Source: a bacterium
GTDB taxonomy: Bacteria; Cyanobacteriota; Vampirovibrionia; Gastranaerophilales; Gastranaerophilaceae
Direction of reading: 5' to 3'
NCBI GenBank assembly: GCA_014803505.1
Contig: JAAVBM010000123.1
Location: forward strand, 27,092 to 91,091
Length of the DNA stretch: 64,000 nucleotides
Shown here: one piece after another, positions 1 to 8,955 of the stretch
How positions within the stretch are numbered: position 1 is the first letter of the stretch
How the letters are laid out: every line of letters starts with the position of its first letter
Program-made: the position numbers and the translations under genes
Notes under the pieces: generated by a model
Told to the model about the DNA's origin: nothing
What the model saw: the letters and a program-made list of their open reading frames with translations, nothing else
Databases searched by the model: none

Positions 1-7
1 TAAATAG

Positions 8-39
8 AAAAGACCTTGAGGATTTCAAGGTCTTTTTTT
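8..39. terminator. bidirectional rho-independent terminator
   Basis: A 12-bp inverted repeat (AAAAGACCTTGA at 8-19, TCAAGGTCTTTT at 25-36) with a 5-nt loop. On the plus strand it runs into a T-rich tail and would end a gene lying left of the window. On the minus strand it lies directly after the stop of the small HTH gene and ends in TTTTCTATTTA. Confidence 0.8.
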
Positions 40-253
40 ATTTTTGTTTTTCTCTTATAACCAACTCATAACCGAGGTAATCTAAAATTTCCTGAACCGT
101 TTGAAACTTAACTCGTTTCTTATTAAAAGAATTAGAAAGTCCACCTTTTACTGGAACATCATAACCAAGTTCCAATAACTTTACTGCCAATTTCCTCATA
201 GACAGCCCTTTGCGAAATAATAGTATTCTAATCTCTTCATAAATATTTAACAT
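38..253 (-). CDS. small helix-turn-helix DNA-binding protein (putative)
   Basis: A 71-residue protein that looks like a compact Cro/XRE-type helix-turn-helix. The segment SMRKLAVKLLELG (about residues 18-30) is a plausible first helix pair. It is followed by a basic turn (GGLSNSFNKKR) and an LGYEL tail like those closing many small phage-type regulators. No other domain is present, so it would bind DNA as a dimer and act as an autorepressor. The gene diverges from the 368-568 gene, and the 114 bp between them contain two inverted repeats with TGTCA/TGACA half-sites, the expected position for its own operator. It ends at the terminator at 8-36. The HTH assignment rests on the residue pattern only; the target is not known. 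Confidence 0.6.
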   Translation of the reverse strand: MLNIYEEIRILLFRKGLSMRKLAVKLLELGYDVPVKGGLSNSFNKKRVKFQTVQEILDYLGYELVIREKQK

Positions 254-265
254 AAGAACAGTTTA

Positions 266-323
266 TTGTCATTTTGGTTAATTGACAAAATTATAAATTA
301 CTGTCATTATATAAATGACAGTA
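266..323. promoter_or_regulatory. tandem inverted-repeat operator between divergent genes
   Basis: A perfect 10-bp inverted repeat (TACTGTCATT at 299-308, AATGACAGTA at 314-323, 5-nt spacer) lies beside a weaker dyad TTGTCA (266-271) / TGACAA (283-288). The centres are about 34 bp apart, near three helical turns. Both sit between a probable HTH regulator and a divergent small gene, so autoregulation by the 38-253 product is the simplest reading; this is inference. Confidence 0.6.
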
Positions 324-367
324 ACATAATTTAGATAACATATATTACAATAAACAATTATTTCACT

Positions 368-568
368 ATGAACAAAACAAAAACACCCCCTATAGAATAT
401 TTTAATGAAGAAGATGATATTATTTTACCGGACACTATATTCGGCGAAATTTACTACATAAAATGCATTTTAACAGATATAATTAAAAACCCCGATAATA
501 CTAGACATAAATTACAACTTCTGCGAAGGCAAATAGGTTTCTTTATCCGATGGCAAAAAACTAAATAA
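368..568 (+). CDS. small hypothetical protein
   Basis: A 66-residue protein I do not recognise. It starts with a polar, acidic segment (EDDIILPDTIFGE) and continues into a helical, basic C-terminal half (RHKLQLLRRQIGFF). There is no signal peptide, membrane segment or cysteine motif. No strong Shine-Dalgarno sequence precedes the ATG. It diverges from the small HTH gene across a palindromic operator and is followed by a strong hairpin at 579-609, so it is a self-contained transcription unit, possibly controlled by the HTH protein. A toxin-like or regulator-partner role is conceivable from this arrangement, but nothing in the sequence demonstrates it. Confidence 0.45.
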   Translation: MNKTKTPPIEYFNEEDDIILPDTIFGEIYYIKCILTDIIKNPDNTRHKLQLLRRQIGFFIRWQKTK

Positions 569-574
569 CAGAAC

Positions 575-609
575 AAAAAAGGCGGGCTTGTTTTCAACAA
601 GCCCGCCTT
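575..609. terminator. strong terminator hairpin for the alcohol dehydrogenase gene
   Basis: A 14-bp perfect stem (AAGGCGGGCTTGTT at 579-592, AACAAGCCCGCCTT at 596-609) with a 3-nt loop. The run of A upstream on the plus strand becomes a U tract on the minus strand, so it mainly ends the minus-strand gene at 622-1824. It also lies just after the plus-strand gene ending at 568. Confidence 0.88.
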
Positions 610-621
610 CAATATTCAACT

Positions 622-1824
622 TTATTTCAAAGAATCTTCATAAATTTTACGAACCACATCACGAGAATTTCCGCAAGGTCCAATATTTATTAAACCGTCT
701 AAAGATGGTGTATTAAAAGCCAAATCTGTCAATTTTTCAACATCATCGGCACTAAAGCCCATATCGTTTAGTTTTTCAGGAACATCAACTGATTTTAACC
801 AAGCATAAACACCATCTGCAGCCTTTTGAGCTTCAGATTCATCACCTGTTAAACCGGAAACAATCGGAGCTAAAATATCTGCAAGGGTTGCAGCTTTTTT
901 AGGATAGATTGACTTAACAACCGCAGGTAATAAAATTGCCAAACCTAACCCGTGCGCTAATTCAGGCTTAACAGCGCTCAACGGATGCTCAAGTGCATGA
1001 GTATAATGTAATAAACCGTTATCAAAACTTACACCACCCATCATAGCCACATATGCAAGGAAATATCTTGCTTCTAAATCGTCAGGATTTGCAATCGCTT
1101 TTGGCAAATATTTTGCTACAAGTTCAATCACCTGCTTAGCCAAAGAAATTGAATAAGGAGATGCAACAGCAGAAGTTGCAGCCTCTATAACGTGATTAAC
1201 TGCATCAATTGATACATATCTTGTTTGTTTTGGTGACAATTTTGTCATCAATTGAGGATCATCAATTGCATACATAGGATAAATACAATCATAAGCAATT
1301 GCAGGTTTAAAATTCTTTTCCAAATTTGTAACAACCGCAAATCTGTTAGTTTCGGTACCTGTACCGTGAGTCAAATTTATAGAAATAATCGGCGCAGCTT
1401 TTGTAGGCGCAAAGGTGAAATCATAAATATCTTCTGCAGTTTTATCAGGATATTCCAATAAAATAGCAACTGATTTACCTGCATCAGTCGGAGAACCTCC
1501 ACCAATAGCAATAACAGCCTTTGCTCCGAAATCTTTTGCTAATTTAGCAGCAGAATTAACATGTTCTGTTGTAGGATTTGGAGTAACTTGGTCATAATTA
1601 ACATAACCGATCCCATTATCTTTCAAAGCTTTTTCTACAACATCCCAGGCGCCTGTTGCTTTATATGCGTTTCTACCTGACATAACAACAACTTTATCAA
1701 TTCCTTTTGACTTAATATCTTTTGCTATATCATGAATTTTTTGAATTGCTCCAACTCCAAAATATACATTGGTTCGAGTTCTAATCTCTCTTACTTCATT
1801 GATATTAATGTCCTTTTCCCACAT
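622..1824 (-). CDS. iron-containing alcohol dehydrogenase
   Basis: A 400-residue group III (Fe-dependent) alcohol dehydrogenase, which interconverts alcohols and aldehydes with NAD(P)H in fermentation; the substrate is not assigned. The N-terminal Rossmann-like half carries the nucleotide-binding GGGSPTDAGK at about residues 108-117. The C-terminal helical half supplies the metal ligands: Asp and His in SIDAVNHVIEA, His in the HALEHPLS stretch, and His in ELAHGLGLA. The length is typical for the family. The start is an ATG after a good AGGAGAG-type ribosome site. The gene stands alone, is closed by the strong hairpin at 579-609 and diverges from the symporter gene. Butanol, propanol or ethanol dehydrogenase activity are all possible. 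Confidence 0.92.
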   Translation of the reverse strand: MWEKDININEVREIRTRTNVYFGVGAIQKIHDIAKDIKSKGIDKVVVMSGRNAYKATGAWDVVEKALKDNGIGYVNYDQVTPNPTTEHVNSAAKLAKDFGAKAVIAIGGGSPTDAGKSVAILLEYPDKTAEDIYDFTFAPTKAAPIISINLTHGTGTETNRFAVVTNLEKNFKPAIAYDCIYPMYAIDDPQLMTKLSPKQTRYVSIDAVNHVIEAATSAVASPYSISLAKQVIELVAKYLPKAIANPDDLEARYFLAYVAMMGGVSFDNGLLHYTHALEHPLSAVKPELAHGLGLAILLPAVVKSIYPKKAATLADILAPIVSGLTGDESEAQKAADGVYAWLKSVDVPEKLNDMGFSADDVEKLTDLAFNTPSLDGLINIGPCGNSRDVVRKIYEDSLK

Positions 1825-1974
1825 AATAAACTCTCCTTTCTATAAACCATTAAATAAACCACAAGAATTATAAAGTGGATAAAAGATTTTTTCAAGCAAT
1901 TCTAACACCAAAAATAAACTTTATAAAATTTTACAAAATATAGCCCAACTGTACAAGGTTTGGCATGTTTGTTC

Positions 1975-1980
1975 TATAAT
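1975..1980 (+). promoter_or_regulatory. -10 element upstream of the symporter-ileS unit
   Basis: A perfect TATAAT at 1975-1980 lies 17 nt before the TTG start of the symporter. It is preceded by a poor -35 region and followed by an AAGAGG ribosome site, so a short 5' leader is expected. Confidence 0.55.
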
Positions 1981-1997
1981 CAAGTAAGAGGTTAGAT

Positions 1998-3299
1998 TTG
2001 AAACATTCAAAACTTACATTATTAATATTTATAGCACTGATTTTAGGTGTATTATTCGGTCATTTTTGCCCCCACATTGCGGTTAAGATGCGAACTTTTG
2101 CCGTTATCTTTTTAAGAATGGTAAAAATGATTATTGCACCGTTGTTGTTTGCAACCTTGGTAACAGGTATTGCAGGACACGGAGATACTAAAAAACTTGG
2201 AAAAATCGGAATTAAAACGATTGTTTATTTTGAAATTGTCACAACACTTGCCTTAATAATAGGGCTGACAATGGGTAATATATTTAATCCGGGAAAAGGT
2301 TTTGTTTCTGGAACTGTTGCAAACCCTGAACTTCTAAAAGAAGCCGGTTTGATGGCCGTAACAACTCCGCACACTTCGATATCAGAAATGATTATGAATA
2401 TCTTTCCAACCAGTATTGTTGAATCAATGGCGGAAGGCAACTTATTGCAAATCGTTGTATTCTCAATATTTATGGCAATAGCAATTTGTGCGGTAGGTAA
2501 AAAAGCAAAACCGGTTATGGATTTACTTAATTCCGTTTCACAAATAATGTTTAAATTTACCGAATATGTTATGTATTTCGCACCACTTGGTATTTTTGGC
2601 GCAATAGCTTCAACTGTTGGTATGAACGGTTTATCTATCCTCAAAAACTATGCAAAAATTATTTTTTCACTATATACAGCACTTGCAGTATTTGTACTTT
2701 TGGTTCTTTTTATTGCCTGCAAATACGCAAGAATCTCATTAAGAAACCTTTTAAAAGCTATTCAAGAACCTGCATTGCTAGCTTTCTCAACAGCCAGTTC
2801 AGAAGCAGCATTTCCAAAAGCTATTGAAATAATGGAAAGATTTGGGGTTCCGCAAAATATCGTAAGTTTTGTTATGCCTACAGGATATACATTCAACCTT
2901 GATGGAAGTACGTTATACCTTGCAATGGCGGTTATTTTCTCTTCTCAAATATGCGGAATAAACCTTGATATTAACCAACAAATCTTAATGATGTTAGCAC
3001 TTATGCTTACAAGTAAAGGGATTGCTGGAGTTCCAAGAGTATCTCTGGTTGTTTTGGCTGGAACACTCGCAAGTTTCAACATACCGCTAATCGGTGTAGC
3101 AATATTACTTGGTATTGATCAGGTTCTGGATATGGGCAGAACTACAGTTAACTTAGTTGGTAATTGTGTTGCTACAGTAGTTATCGCTCGTTGGGAAAAC
3201 GCTTTTGATTATGATAAAATGAAATTATTTATAAAAGATTTTGATGCTGAACCAAAATTAATTACAGAAAATGTTACTAACGAAATAGAGGGACAATAA
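1998..3299 (+). CDS. dicarboxylate/amino acid:cation symporter (SDF/DAACS family)
   Basis: A 433-residue integral membrane carrier of the DctA/GltP/GltT family, which imports C4-dicarboxylates, glutamate or aspartate with H+ or Na+. Family hallmarks are the serine-rich re-entrant loop FSTASSEAAFPKA (about residues 263-275), the NLDGSTLY motif in TM7, the second re-entrant loop TSKGIAGVPR, and the substrate-binding region DMGRTTVNLVGN in TM8. The arginine of DMGRTT favours an amino acid or dicarboxylate with a carboxylate side chain. I use the TTG start at 1998 because it follows an AAGAGG ribosome site and gives the expected first membrane helix. Only one base separates its stop from ileS, so the two are co-transcribed. 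Confidence 0.9.
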   Translation: MKHSKLTLLIFIALILGVLFGHFCPHIAVKMRTFAVIFLRMVKMIIAPLLFATLVTGIAGHGDTKKLGKIGIKTIVYFEIVTTLALIIGLTMGNIFNPGKGFVSGTVANPELLKEAGLMAVTTPHTSISEMIMNIFPTSIVESMAEGNLLQIVVFSIFMAIAICAVGKKAKPVMDLLNSVSQIMFKFTEYVMYFAPLGIFGAIASTVGMNGLSILKNYAKIIFSLYTALAVFVLLVLFIACKYARISLRNLLKAIQEPALLAFSTASSEAAFPKAIEIMERFGVPQNIVSFVMPTGYTFNLDGSTLYLAMAVIFSSQICGINLDINQQILMMLALMLTSKGIAGVPRVSLVVLAGTLASFNIPLIGVAILLGIDQVLDMGRTTVNLVGNCVATVVIARWENAFDYDKMKLFIKDFDAEPKLITENVTNEIEGQ

Positions 3300-3300
3300 A

Positions 3301-6108
3301 ATGGCAGAAAGTACTAAAACCGAGTATAAAAATACTCTTAATTTGCCTCAAACAACTTTAGCTATGAGAGCAAATGCTACTGTTAGAGAATTAGAAATCC
3401 AGAAGTTCTGGGAAGAAAATAATATTTATGAAAAAATGATTTCAAATCGTGATAAAACAAATGCTTTCGTTCTTCACGACGGACCTCCATATTTGAGTTC
3501 TGAAAAAATCCACGTTGGAACAGCTTTAAACAAAATTTTAAAAGATATTTTGATTAAATATAAATCTCAAAAAGGCTTCTATGCTCCTTACGTTCCAGGC
3601 TATGACGGACACGGATTGCCAATTGAAAACGCAGTTGTAAAAAATATCAAAGGCGGTCGTCACTCTATTACTGAAACCGAATTGAGAGCAAAATGCAGAG
3701 AATTTGCTCATAAAAACCTTAAAGGACAAGAATCTGAGTTCAAACGTCTTGGCGTTCTTGGAAACTGGGAAAACCCTTATTTAACTATCAATGGCGAATA
3801 TGAAGCTGAACAAGTTAGAGTTTTCGGTGAAATGTATAAAAAAGGTTATATCGAAAAAGGTTTAAAACCTGTTTACTGGTGTGCATCTTGCGAAACAGCA
3901 TTAGCAGAAGCCGAAGTTGAATACGCAGATCACACGTCAACTTCAATTTATGTAAGATTTAAATTCGAAGATGAAGCCTTAAATACAATTAAAAACTTTG
4001 CAGATATTGAAGGAAAAGATGTTTACGCAATCATCTGGACAACAACTCCTTGGACAATTCCTTCTAATATGGCAATTTCTATGCACCCAAGATTTGAATA
4101 TACATTCTTTGATTACAAAGGTGATGTGTATGTTACAGCTACAGAACTTTTATCTTCATTCCTAAAAGACGTTGAATGGGAAGAAGCTGATATTAAAGTC
4201 CTTGGAACTTGCAAAGGTCAAGATTTAGAATTATTGAATACAAAACATCCACTTGTGGATAGAAAATCACCTATTATTTTAGGCGAACACGTAACACTTG
4301 ATGCAGGTACAGGTTCTGTACACACTGCTCCTGGACACGGTCTTGAAGACTATGAAGTAGGTTGCAGATACAACATTGAAGTATTTTCACCACTTGATGG
4401 TGCAGGCGTTTGGACTGATGTTGTAGGAATTTCAGAACTTGTTGGAATTCCTTATTATAAAGGAAATTCTATGGTTATCGAAATGCTTCAAAACTGTGGA
4501 GCGTTATTAACTCAACAAGATATTCAACACAGCTATCCGCACTGCTGGAGATGTAAAAAACCTGTAATTTACAGAGCAACTCCTCAATGGTTTGTTAAAG
4601 TTGATAAATTTAGAAAAGAAACACTTGAAGCTATTCATGGTGTAAAATGGATCCCTGCAAGCGGTGAAAACCGAATCGGTAACATGGTTGAAAGCCGTAC
4701 AGATTGGTGTATTTCACGTCAACGTGCTTGGGGGGTTCCAATTCCTATTTTCTATTGCGAAGACTGTGGAGAAGTTATTTGCACAGATGAAACAATTGAA
4801 AATGTAGCAAAAATGTTTGATAAAGAAACTTCTGATGCTTGGGTAAAATACTCAGCAGAAGAATTATTACCGCAAGGCTTTATATGTCCTAAATGCGGTA
4901 AAAACCACTTCCGTAAAGAAAAAGATATTATGGATGTTTGGTTTGATTCCGGAGTATCTTGGAGAGCCGTTGTTGAAAAGCGTGCTGACGAATTAGGACA
5001 CACTCCTGTTGATATGTATCTTGAAGGTTCTGACCAACATAGAGGTTGGTTCCAATCTTCATTATTAACATCAATTGCAACCCAAGGCAAAGCTCCTTAT
5101 AAAGAAGTTTTAACCCACGGATTTGTATTTGGTGAAGACGGCAGAAAAATGTCTAAATCTTTAGGCAACTACATTAGACCTGATGATATTATTAAAAACT
5201 ACGGTGCTGATATCCTAAGATTATGGGCAGCTTCCGTTGACTACAGAAACGATATTAAAATCGGCAATAACATTATTGGACAATTAACAGAAATCTTTAA
5301 GAAAACAAGAAATACTGCAAGATTCTTAAGCGGTAACTTATTTGATTTCGATCCTGCTGTTGACTATGTTCAATATGATGAACTAAAAAATATCGATAAA
5401 TTTGCACTTCATAAATTAAACAAATTAATTGCAGAAGTAACAGAAGCATTTGAAAATTACGAATTCTACAAATATTTCCAATGCTTACAAAACTTTGCCG
5501 CAGTTGATTTAAGTTCATTCTACTTAGATATCGTAAAAGACAGATTATACACAGCAGGCAAAAAATCATTGTCACGTAGAGCTTGCCAAACTGTTTTATT
5601 TGAAAACTTGATGGCACTTGTAAGAATTCTTGCACCAGTAATGCCTCACCAAGCAGAAGATATTTGGCAAAACATTCCTGAAATGCAACGTGGCGGATTA
5701 ATTAGTATACTTCTTTCTAATTGGCCTGAAGTTAAATCTGAATGGAACAATCCAGAACTTGAAGAAGAATTTGGTAAAATTCTAAAATCTCGTGAAGTTG
5801 TTTCACGTGCAATTGAACCTTTAAGAGCTGACAAAAAAGTTGGAAGTTCTTTAGAAGTGGCAGTTTGGATTAAAGCTGAAGATTCATCAATACTAAAAGC
5901 AAATGAATCAGACTTAGCTGATATCTATATCGTATCTCAAGCAAATCTAACAGAATCTGCTCCTGCGGATGTTCTTAATGAATATTCAGAAGAAGGTTAC
6001 ACTGTTTGGGTTACAAAAGCTCAAGGCGAAAAATGTGTTCGCTGCTGGAAATACCGTTCATTAAATGATGATGGTATTTGCCAAGATTGCTTAGATGCAG
6101 TTAAATAA
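3301..6108 (+). CDS. ileS: isoleucyl-tRNA synthetase
   Basis: A 935-residue class I synthetase that charges tRNA-Ile in the cytoplasm. The order is N-terminal catalytic part, editing (CP1) insert with TTPWTIPSN, zinc-rich cysteine pairs, KMSKSLGN at about residues 616-623, the anticodon-binding helical region, and a C-terminal zinc finger (CVRCW ... CQDC, about residues 912-931). The length matches the bacterial IleS type with a C-terminal zinc domain. The HIGH signature reads HVGT (residues 71-74), an unusual substitution of the last histidine, and the usual PGWDCHGLP reads PGYDGHGLP. The ribosome site GAGGGA lies in the end of the symporter gene. A strong terminator follows at 6125-6162. 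Confidence 0.96.
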   Translation: MAESTKTEYKNTLNLPQTTLAMRANATVRELEIQKFWEENNIYEKMISNRDKTNAFVLHDGPPYLSSEKIHVGTALNKILKDILIKYKSQKGFYAPYVPGYDGHGLPIENAVVKNIKGGRHSITETELRAKCREFAHKNLKGQESEFKRLGVLGNWENPYLTINGEYEAEQVRVFGEMYKKGYIEKGLKPVYWCASCETALAEAEVEYADHTSTSIYVRFKFEDEALNTIKNFADIEGKDVYAIIWTTTPWTIPSNMAISMHPRFEYTFFDYKGDVYVTATELLSSFLKDVEWEEADIKVLGTCKGQDLELLNTKHPLVDRKSPIILGEHVTLDAGTGSVHTAPGHGLEDYEVGCRYNIEVFSPLDGAGVWTDVVGISELVGIPYYKGNSMVIEMLQNCGALLTQQDIQHSYPHCWRCKKPVIYRATPQWFVKVDKFRKETLEAIHGVKWIPASGENRIGNMVESRTDWCISRQRAWGVPIPIFYCEDCGEVICTDETIENVAKMFDKETSDAWVKYSAEELLPQGFICPKCGKNHFRKEKDIMDVWFDSGVSWRAVVEKRADELGHTPVDMYLEGSDQHRGWFQSSLLTSIATQGKAPYKEVLTHGFVFGEDGRKMSKSLGNYIRPDDIIKNYGADILRLWAASVDYRNDIKIGNNIIGQLTEIFKKTRNTARFLSGNLFDFDPAVDYVQYDELKNIDKFALHKLNKLIAEVTEAFENYEFYKYFQCLQNFAAVDLSSFYLDIVKDRLYTAGKKSLSRRACQTVLFENLMALVRILAPVMPHQAEDIWQNIPEMQRGGLISILLSNWPEVKSEWNNPELEEEFGKILKSREVVSRAIEPLRADKKVGSSLEVAVWIKAEDSSILKANESDLADIYIVSQANLTESAPADVLNEYSEEGYTVWVTKAQGEKCVRCWKYRSLNDDGICQDCLDAVK

Positions 6109-6124
6109 TATAATTAAACTCTAA

Positions 6125-6164
6125 AAAAGCGCCGGATATTCAATCGAATATCCGGCGCTTTTAT
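6125..6164 (+). terminator. rho-independent terminator after ileS
   Basis: A 17-bp perfect inverted repeat (arms 6125-6141 and 6146-6162, core GCGCCGGATATTC) with a 4-nt loop, ending in a T run. It closes the symporter-ileS unit. Confidence 0.9.
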
Positions 6165-6224
6165 TCATAAATATTAACAATTAGGCAATTTATATTTTCA
6201 CAGCCTTTTTCATAAAAAAGGTTA

Positions 6225-6929
6225 ATGAAAATGGCTCAAATTATTCAAAGATTACTCCCTCAATATACAACATTACCAAGTTTCGACAGATTTACAGGTT
6301 TTGTTTTAGGAAACCAAGCTCAAATTTCCCCTCAAATCTTTGCAGAAGAATTTGGAAAAATACAGAAAACATATCTTATTAGTAAACAAAGAGATTTATT
6401 TTGCTCAGAAGCAGATATGCTTGCAACTAAACTGGTAGAAAATAAAAACAATGATTTTGCAGGTATAGTAATGAGTACTCTTTGTAAATTAACTCAATTC
6501 TTTCCTAACAAACAAGAACCGTTTGCAATAAAAGGCTATAACATTGCAAAATCTAATGGTGACTATGTTCATATGATGGCCAGACTTAATGATTTACGCA
6601 AAATTTATTACCGCCGTCCTGATAAATTATATAATTATGTTCAAGTTTTATATAAACAAGAAAAATGTCTAAAAGAATTAACGAATAAATACGAAAGTGC
6701 AGTAGGAACATTTCAAACCGTCAAACGTAAAGCTGCAACAAAAAAAGATTACGAGCAAATGCTTGCCCATGTTCAAACAGAAATAGGTAAAATTACTAAA
6801 AGAAAACACCCCCACGATGCTAAAGCAAAACTAATTTCGGCAAGAGAAATATTTGCACAAAGAGGTAATAAAAAAAATGTTGAATATATAAATATGTTGT
6901 TATCAGAAATTGAAGCAATGATTTCTTAG
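6225..6929 (+). CDS. hypothetical helical protein
   Basis: A 234-residue protein I do not recognise. It has no signal peptide or membrane segment and is mostly amphipathic helix with many Lys, Gln and Asn. The middle (about residues 60-150) has a TPR-like rhythm of paired helices (MSTLCKLTQFFPNK, FAIKGYNIAKSNGDY), and the last 90 residues are strongly basic (KRKAATKKDY, TKRKHPHDAK). The start could be ATG 6225 or ATG 6231 two codons later; the first follows an AAAAGG site at better spacing. It lies between the ileS terminator and dnaB and may share a transcript with dnaB (83-bp gap). A scaffold or nucleic-acid-associated role is only a guess from charge and helicity. Confidence 0.55.
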   Translation: MKMAQIIQRLLPQYTTLPSFDRFTGFVLGNQAQISPQIFAEEFGKIQKTYLISKQRDLFCSEADMLATKLVENKNNDFAGIVMSTLCKLTQFFPNKQEPFAIKGYNIAKSNGDYVHMMARLNDLRKIYYRRPDKLYNYVQVLYKQEKCLKELTNKYESAVGTFQTVKRKAATKKDYEQMLAHVQTEIGKITKRKHPHDAKAKLISAREIFAQRGNKKNVEYINMLLSEIEAMIS

Positions 6930-7012
6930 TTAAATTTAAAATAAGTTTACAAGAGGAAGAAAATAAATCATTTATGTAATATGATTTAGTTATACATAGA
7001 AAAGGAATACAT

Positions 7013-8407
7013 ATGCCGGTAACATCAAAAGAAACAAGAAGAAAAGTAGATGAGAATTTAATCCCACAAAATGTAGAAGCAGAAGAAGCTGTACTAGGAG
7101 CAATTCTGGTTAATCCAGAAACCTTGGCTAAGGTTTCTGATTCATTATTACCTGCAAGCTTTTATAAACCTGCTCACAGATCAATCTACGAAGCAATGCT
7201 TCAACTGTTCAATAATAATGATAATATTGATATCGTATCTGTTTCTGATGTCTTAAGCTATAGCGGTAAATTAGAAACTGTTGGTGGTCGCGCATATATA
7301 AATGACCTTGCAGAAAATACAATTACAACTTCAAACATTGCTTACTATGCTAAGATAATTCAAGAAAAAGCAGTTAAACGTGCATTGATAAATGCGGGTT
7401 CTGAAATCGTAAGTAAAGGTTATGATTTAGAACCAAGCGACAGATCTTTGGAACAAGCAGAAAAACTGATTTTTGAAATAGGTTCAAGTAAAGCAACTGC
7501 CGATTTAAAACACGTTAAAGACCTTGTTCTTGATACTTGGGACAGTATCGAATACAGATACAATCATAAAGATGAATTATCAGGACTAAGAACCGATTTC
7601 TACGAACTAGATTCAATGATGAGCGGTTTACACAGATCGGATTTAATAATTCTTGCAGCCCGTCCTGCAATGGGGAAAACAGCTTTCGCACTAAACATTG
7701 CACAGAACGTTGCTATTAAGGAACAAGTTCCTGTTTGTATATTCTCTCTCGAAATGTCAGCCTCTCAGCTGGTACAGAGAATGTTGTGTTCTTATGCAGA
7801 AGTTGATGCACAAAGATTAAAAACCGGTAATATGCTTCAACAAGACTTAGATAAGCTTGCAATGGCGATGAATGACTTTAGCCAAGCACCTATATATATT
7901 GATGATACAAGTGGTTGTACATTAACTGATATTCGTACAAAATGCCGAAGACTAAAAACTCAACAAAAAGACTTAGGCTTAATCGTAATCGACTACTTAC
8001 AACTTATGGAAGGCGGCGGAAAAGATGACCGCTTACAACAAATTTCTGCTATTTCCAGAGGTTTAAAAATTTTAGCAAAAGAACTTGATGTTCCAATTAT
8101 TACACTATCTCAGTTGTCACGTGCAGTTGAAGGTCGTAACGATAAACGCCCTATGCTTTCAGACTTGAGAGAATCAGGTTCAATCGAACAAGACGCAGAT
8201 ATCGTAATGTTTATTTATCGTGAAGATTACTATAATAAAGGAGAATCTGAAGAAGAAGAAAATGTAAAAGCATCTTCGAAGGGCTTATCAGAAGTTATTA
8301 TTGCAAAACACAGAAACGGTCCTGTTGGCACTGTTAAATTGTTATTCCAAGGCAATATAACTAAATTCAAAAACCCTATTAAAGATGATTCTTTTGACGC
8401 ATTCTAA
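7013..8407 (+). CDS. dnaB: replicative DNA helicase DnaB
   Basis: A 464-residue hexameric helicase that unwinds DNA ahead of the replisome. The N-terminal domain (NVEAEEAVLGAILVNPETL and following helices, about residues 20-160) binds primase and the loader. The RecA-like motor contains Walker A ARPAMGKT (about residues 216-223), LIVIDYLQLM as Walker B, the SQLSRAVEGR loop and the DLRESGSIEQDADIV motif. The length is standard and no intein interrupts it. The start is preceded by AAAGGAA. Its stop overlaps by 4 bp the stop of the convergent minus-strand gene, with no terminator between. Confidence 0.96.
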   Translation: MPVTSKETRRKVDENLIPQNVEAEEAVLGAILVNPETLAKVSDSLLPASFYKPAHRSIYEAMLQLFNNNDNIDIVSVSDVLSYSGKLETVGGRAYINDLAENTITTSNIAYYAKIIQEKAVKRALINAGSEIVSKGYDLEPSDRSLEQAEKLIFEIGSSKATADLKHVKDLVLDTWDSIEYRYNHKDELSGLRTDFYELDSMMSGLHRSDLIILAARPAMGKTAFALNIAQNVAIKEQVPVCIFSLEMSASQLVQRMLCSYAEVDAQRLKTGNMLQQDLDKLAMAMNDFSQAPIYIDDTSGCTLTDIRTKCRRLKTQQKDLGLIVIDYLQLMEGGGKDDRLQQISAISRGLKILAKELDVPIITLSQLSRAVEGRNDKRPMLSDLRESGSIEQDADIVMFIYREDYYNKGESEEEENVKASSKGLSEVIIAKHRNGPVGTVKLLFQGNITKFKNPIKDDSFDAF

Positions 8408-8832
8408 TCTTCTTTTAATAAGTTGTTAACTTGACAGGTTGCACTATCTTGAGCATATCCTGTTAGTTCTTCTTGCAAATTTTTTGCAGCTTTATCATCA
8501 CCTTTATTCGCAGCATTTGTCTTTTTAACAATAGAATCAACTTGATTTTTTGAAAATGCACATTTTGTTTCAATGATATTTTGGTTTAAATCTTCACTAA
8601 AAACCATACTTTTTGTAACACATTTACCTTCTCTCCAACCCATAATAGTTTCAGTAGACTGAAGATGAAGAACCGGAGTGTTAGGATCTTCTGTAGGAAT
8701 TTGTACTTTAAATTTTTCTATATACGGATTACATTTTTCTAAATTTTGGGAATAAGTATTGGAATAAGTTGCGGCAGTAACAACGCCAACTGCACAACTA
8801 AAAACAAATGCTGTTAATAATATTTTTTTCAT
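8404..8832 (-). CDS. secreted hypothetical protein
   Basis: A 142-residue protein with a clear Sec signal peptide: basic MKK, hydrophobic ILLTAFVFSCAVGVVTA, with cleavage likely after TAA around residue 21. The mature part has four cysteines (in KCNPY, GKCVTK, TKCAF, ATCQV), suggesting two disulfides in the periplasm. No known family comes to mind; the general look (WREGKC, late paired cysteines) recalls small periplasmic proteins. The promoter region lies between it and the upstream minus-strand membrane protein gene. The 3' end overlaps dnaB by 4 bp head-on. Confidence 0.6.
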   Translation of the reverse strand: MKKILLTAFVFSCAVGVVTAATYSNTYSQNLEKCNPYIEKFKVQIPTEDPNTPVLHLQSTETIMGWREGKCVTKSMVFSEDLNQNIIETKCAFSKNQVDSIVKKTNAANKGDDKAAKNLQEELTGYAQDSATCQVNNLLKED

Positions 8833-8955
8833 TTAACTAACCTTTCATATGTATAAATTTCATTTTAAACAATAGAAAAGTAATTACAATAGAAAAAAGG
8901 GTTATCTATTAAACCAGATAGGCTAATTCTATCAAATCAAACACTAATAGAACAT

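Noticed and set aside
1960..1980. TTGGCA-N-TT pattern suggesting a sigma-54 promoter before the symporter
   Set aside because: The spacing of GG and GC elements does not fit (-24/-12), and a perfect TATAAT is present.
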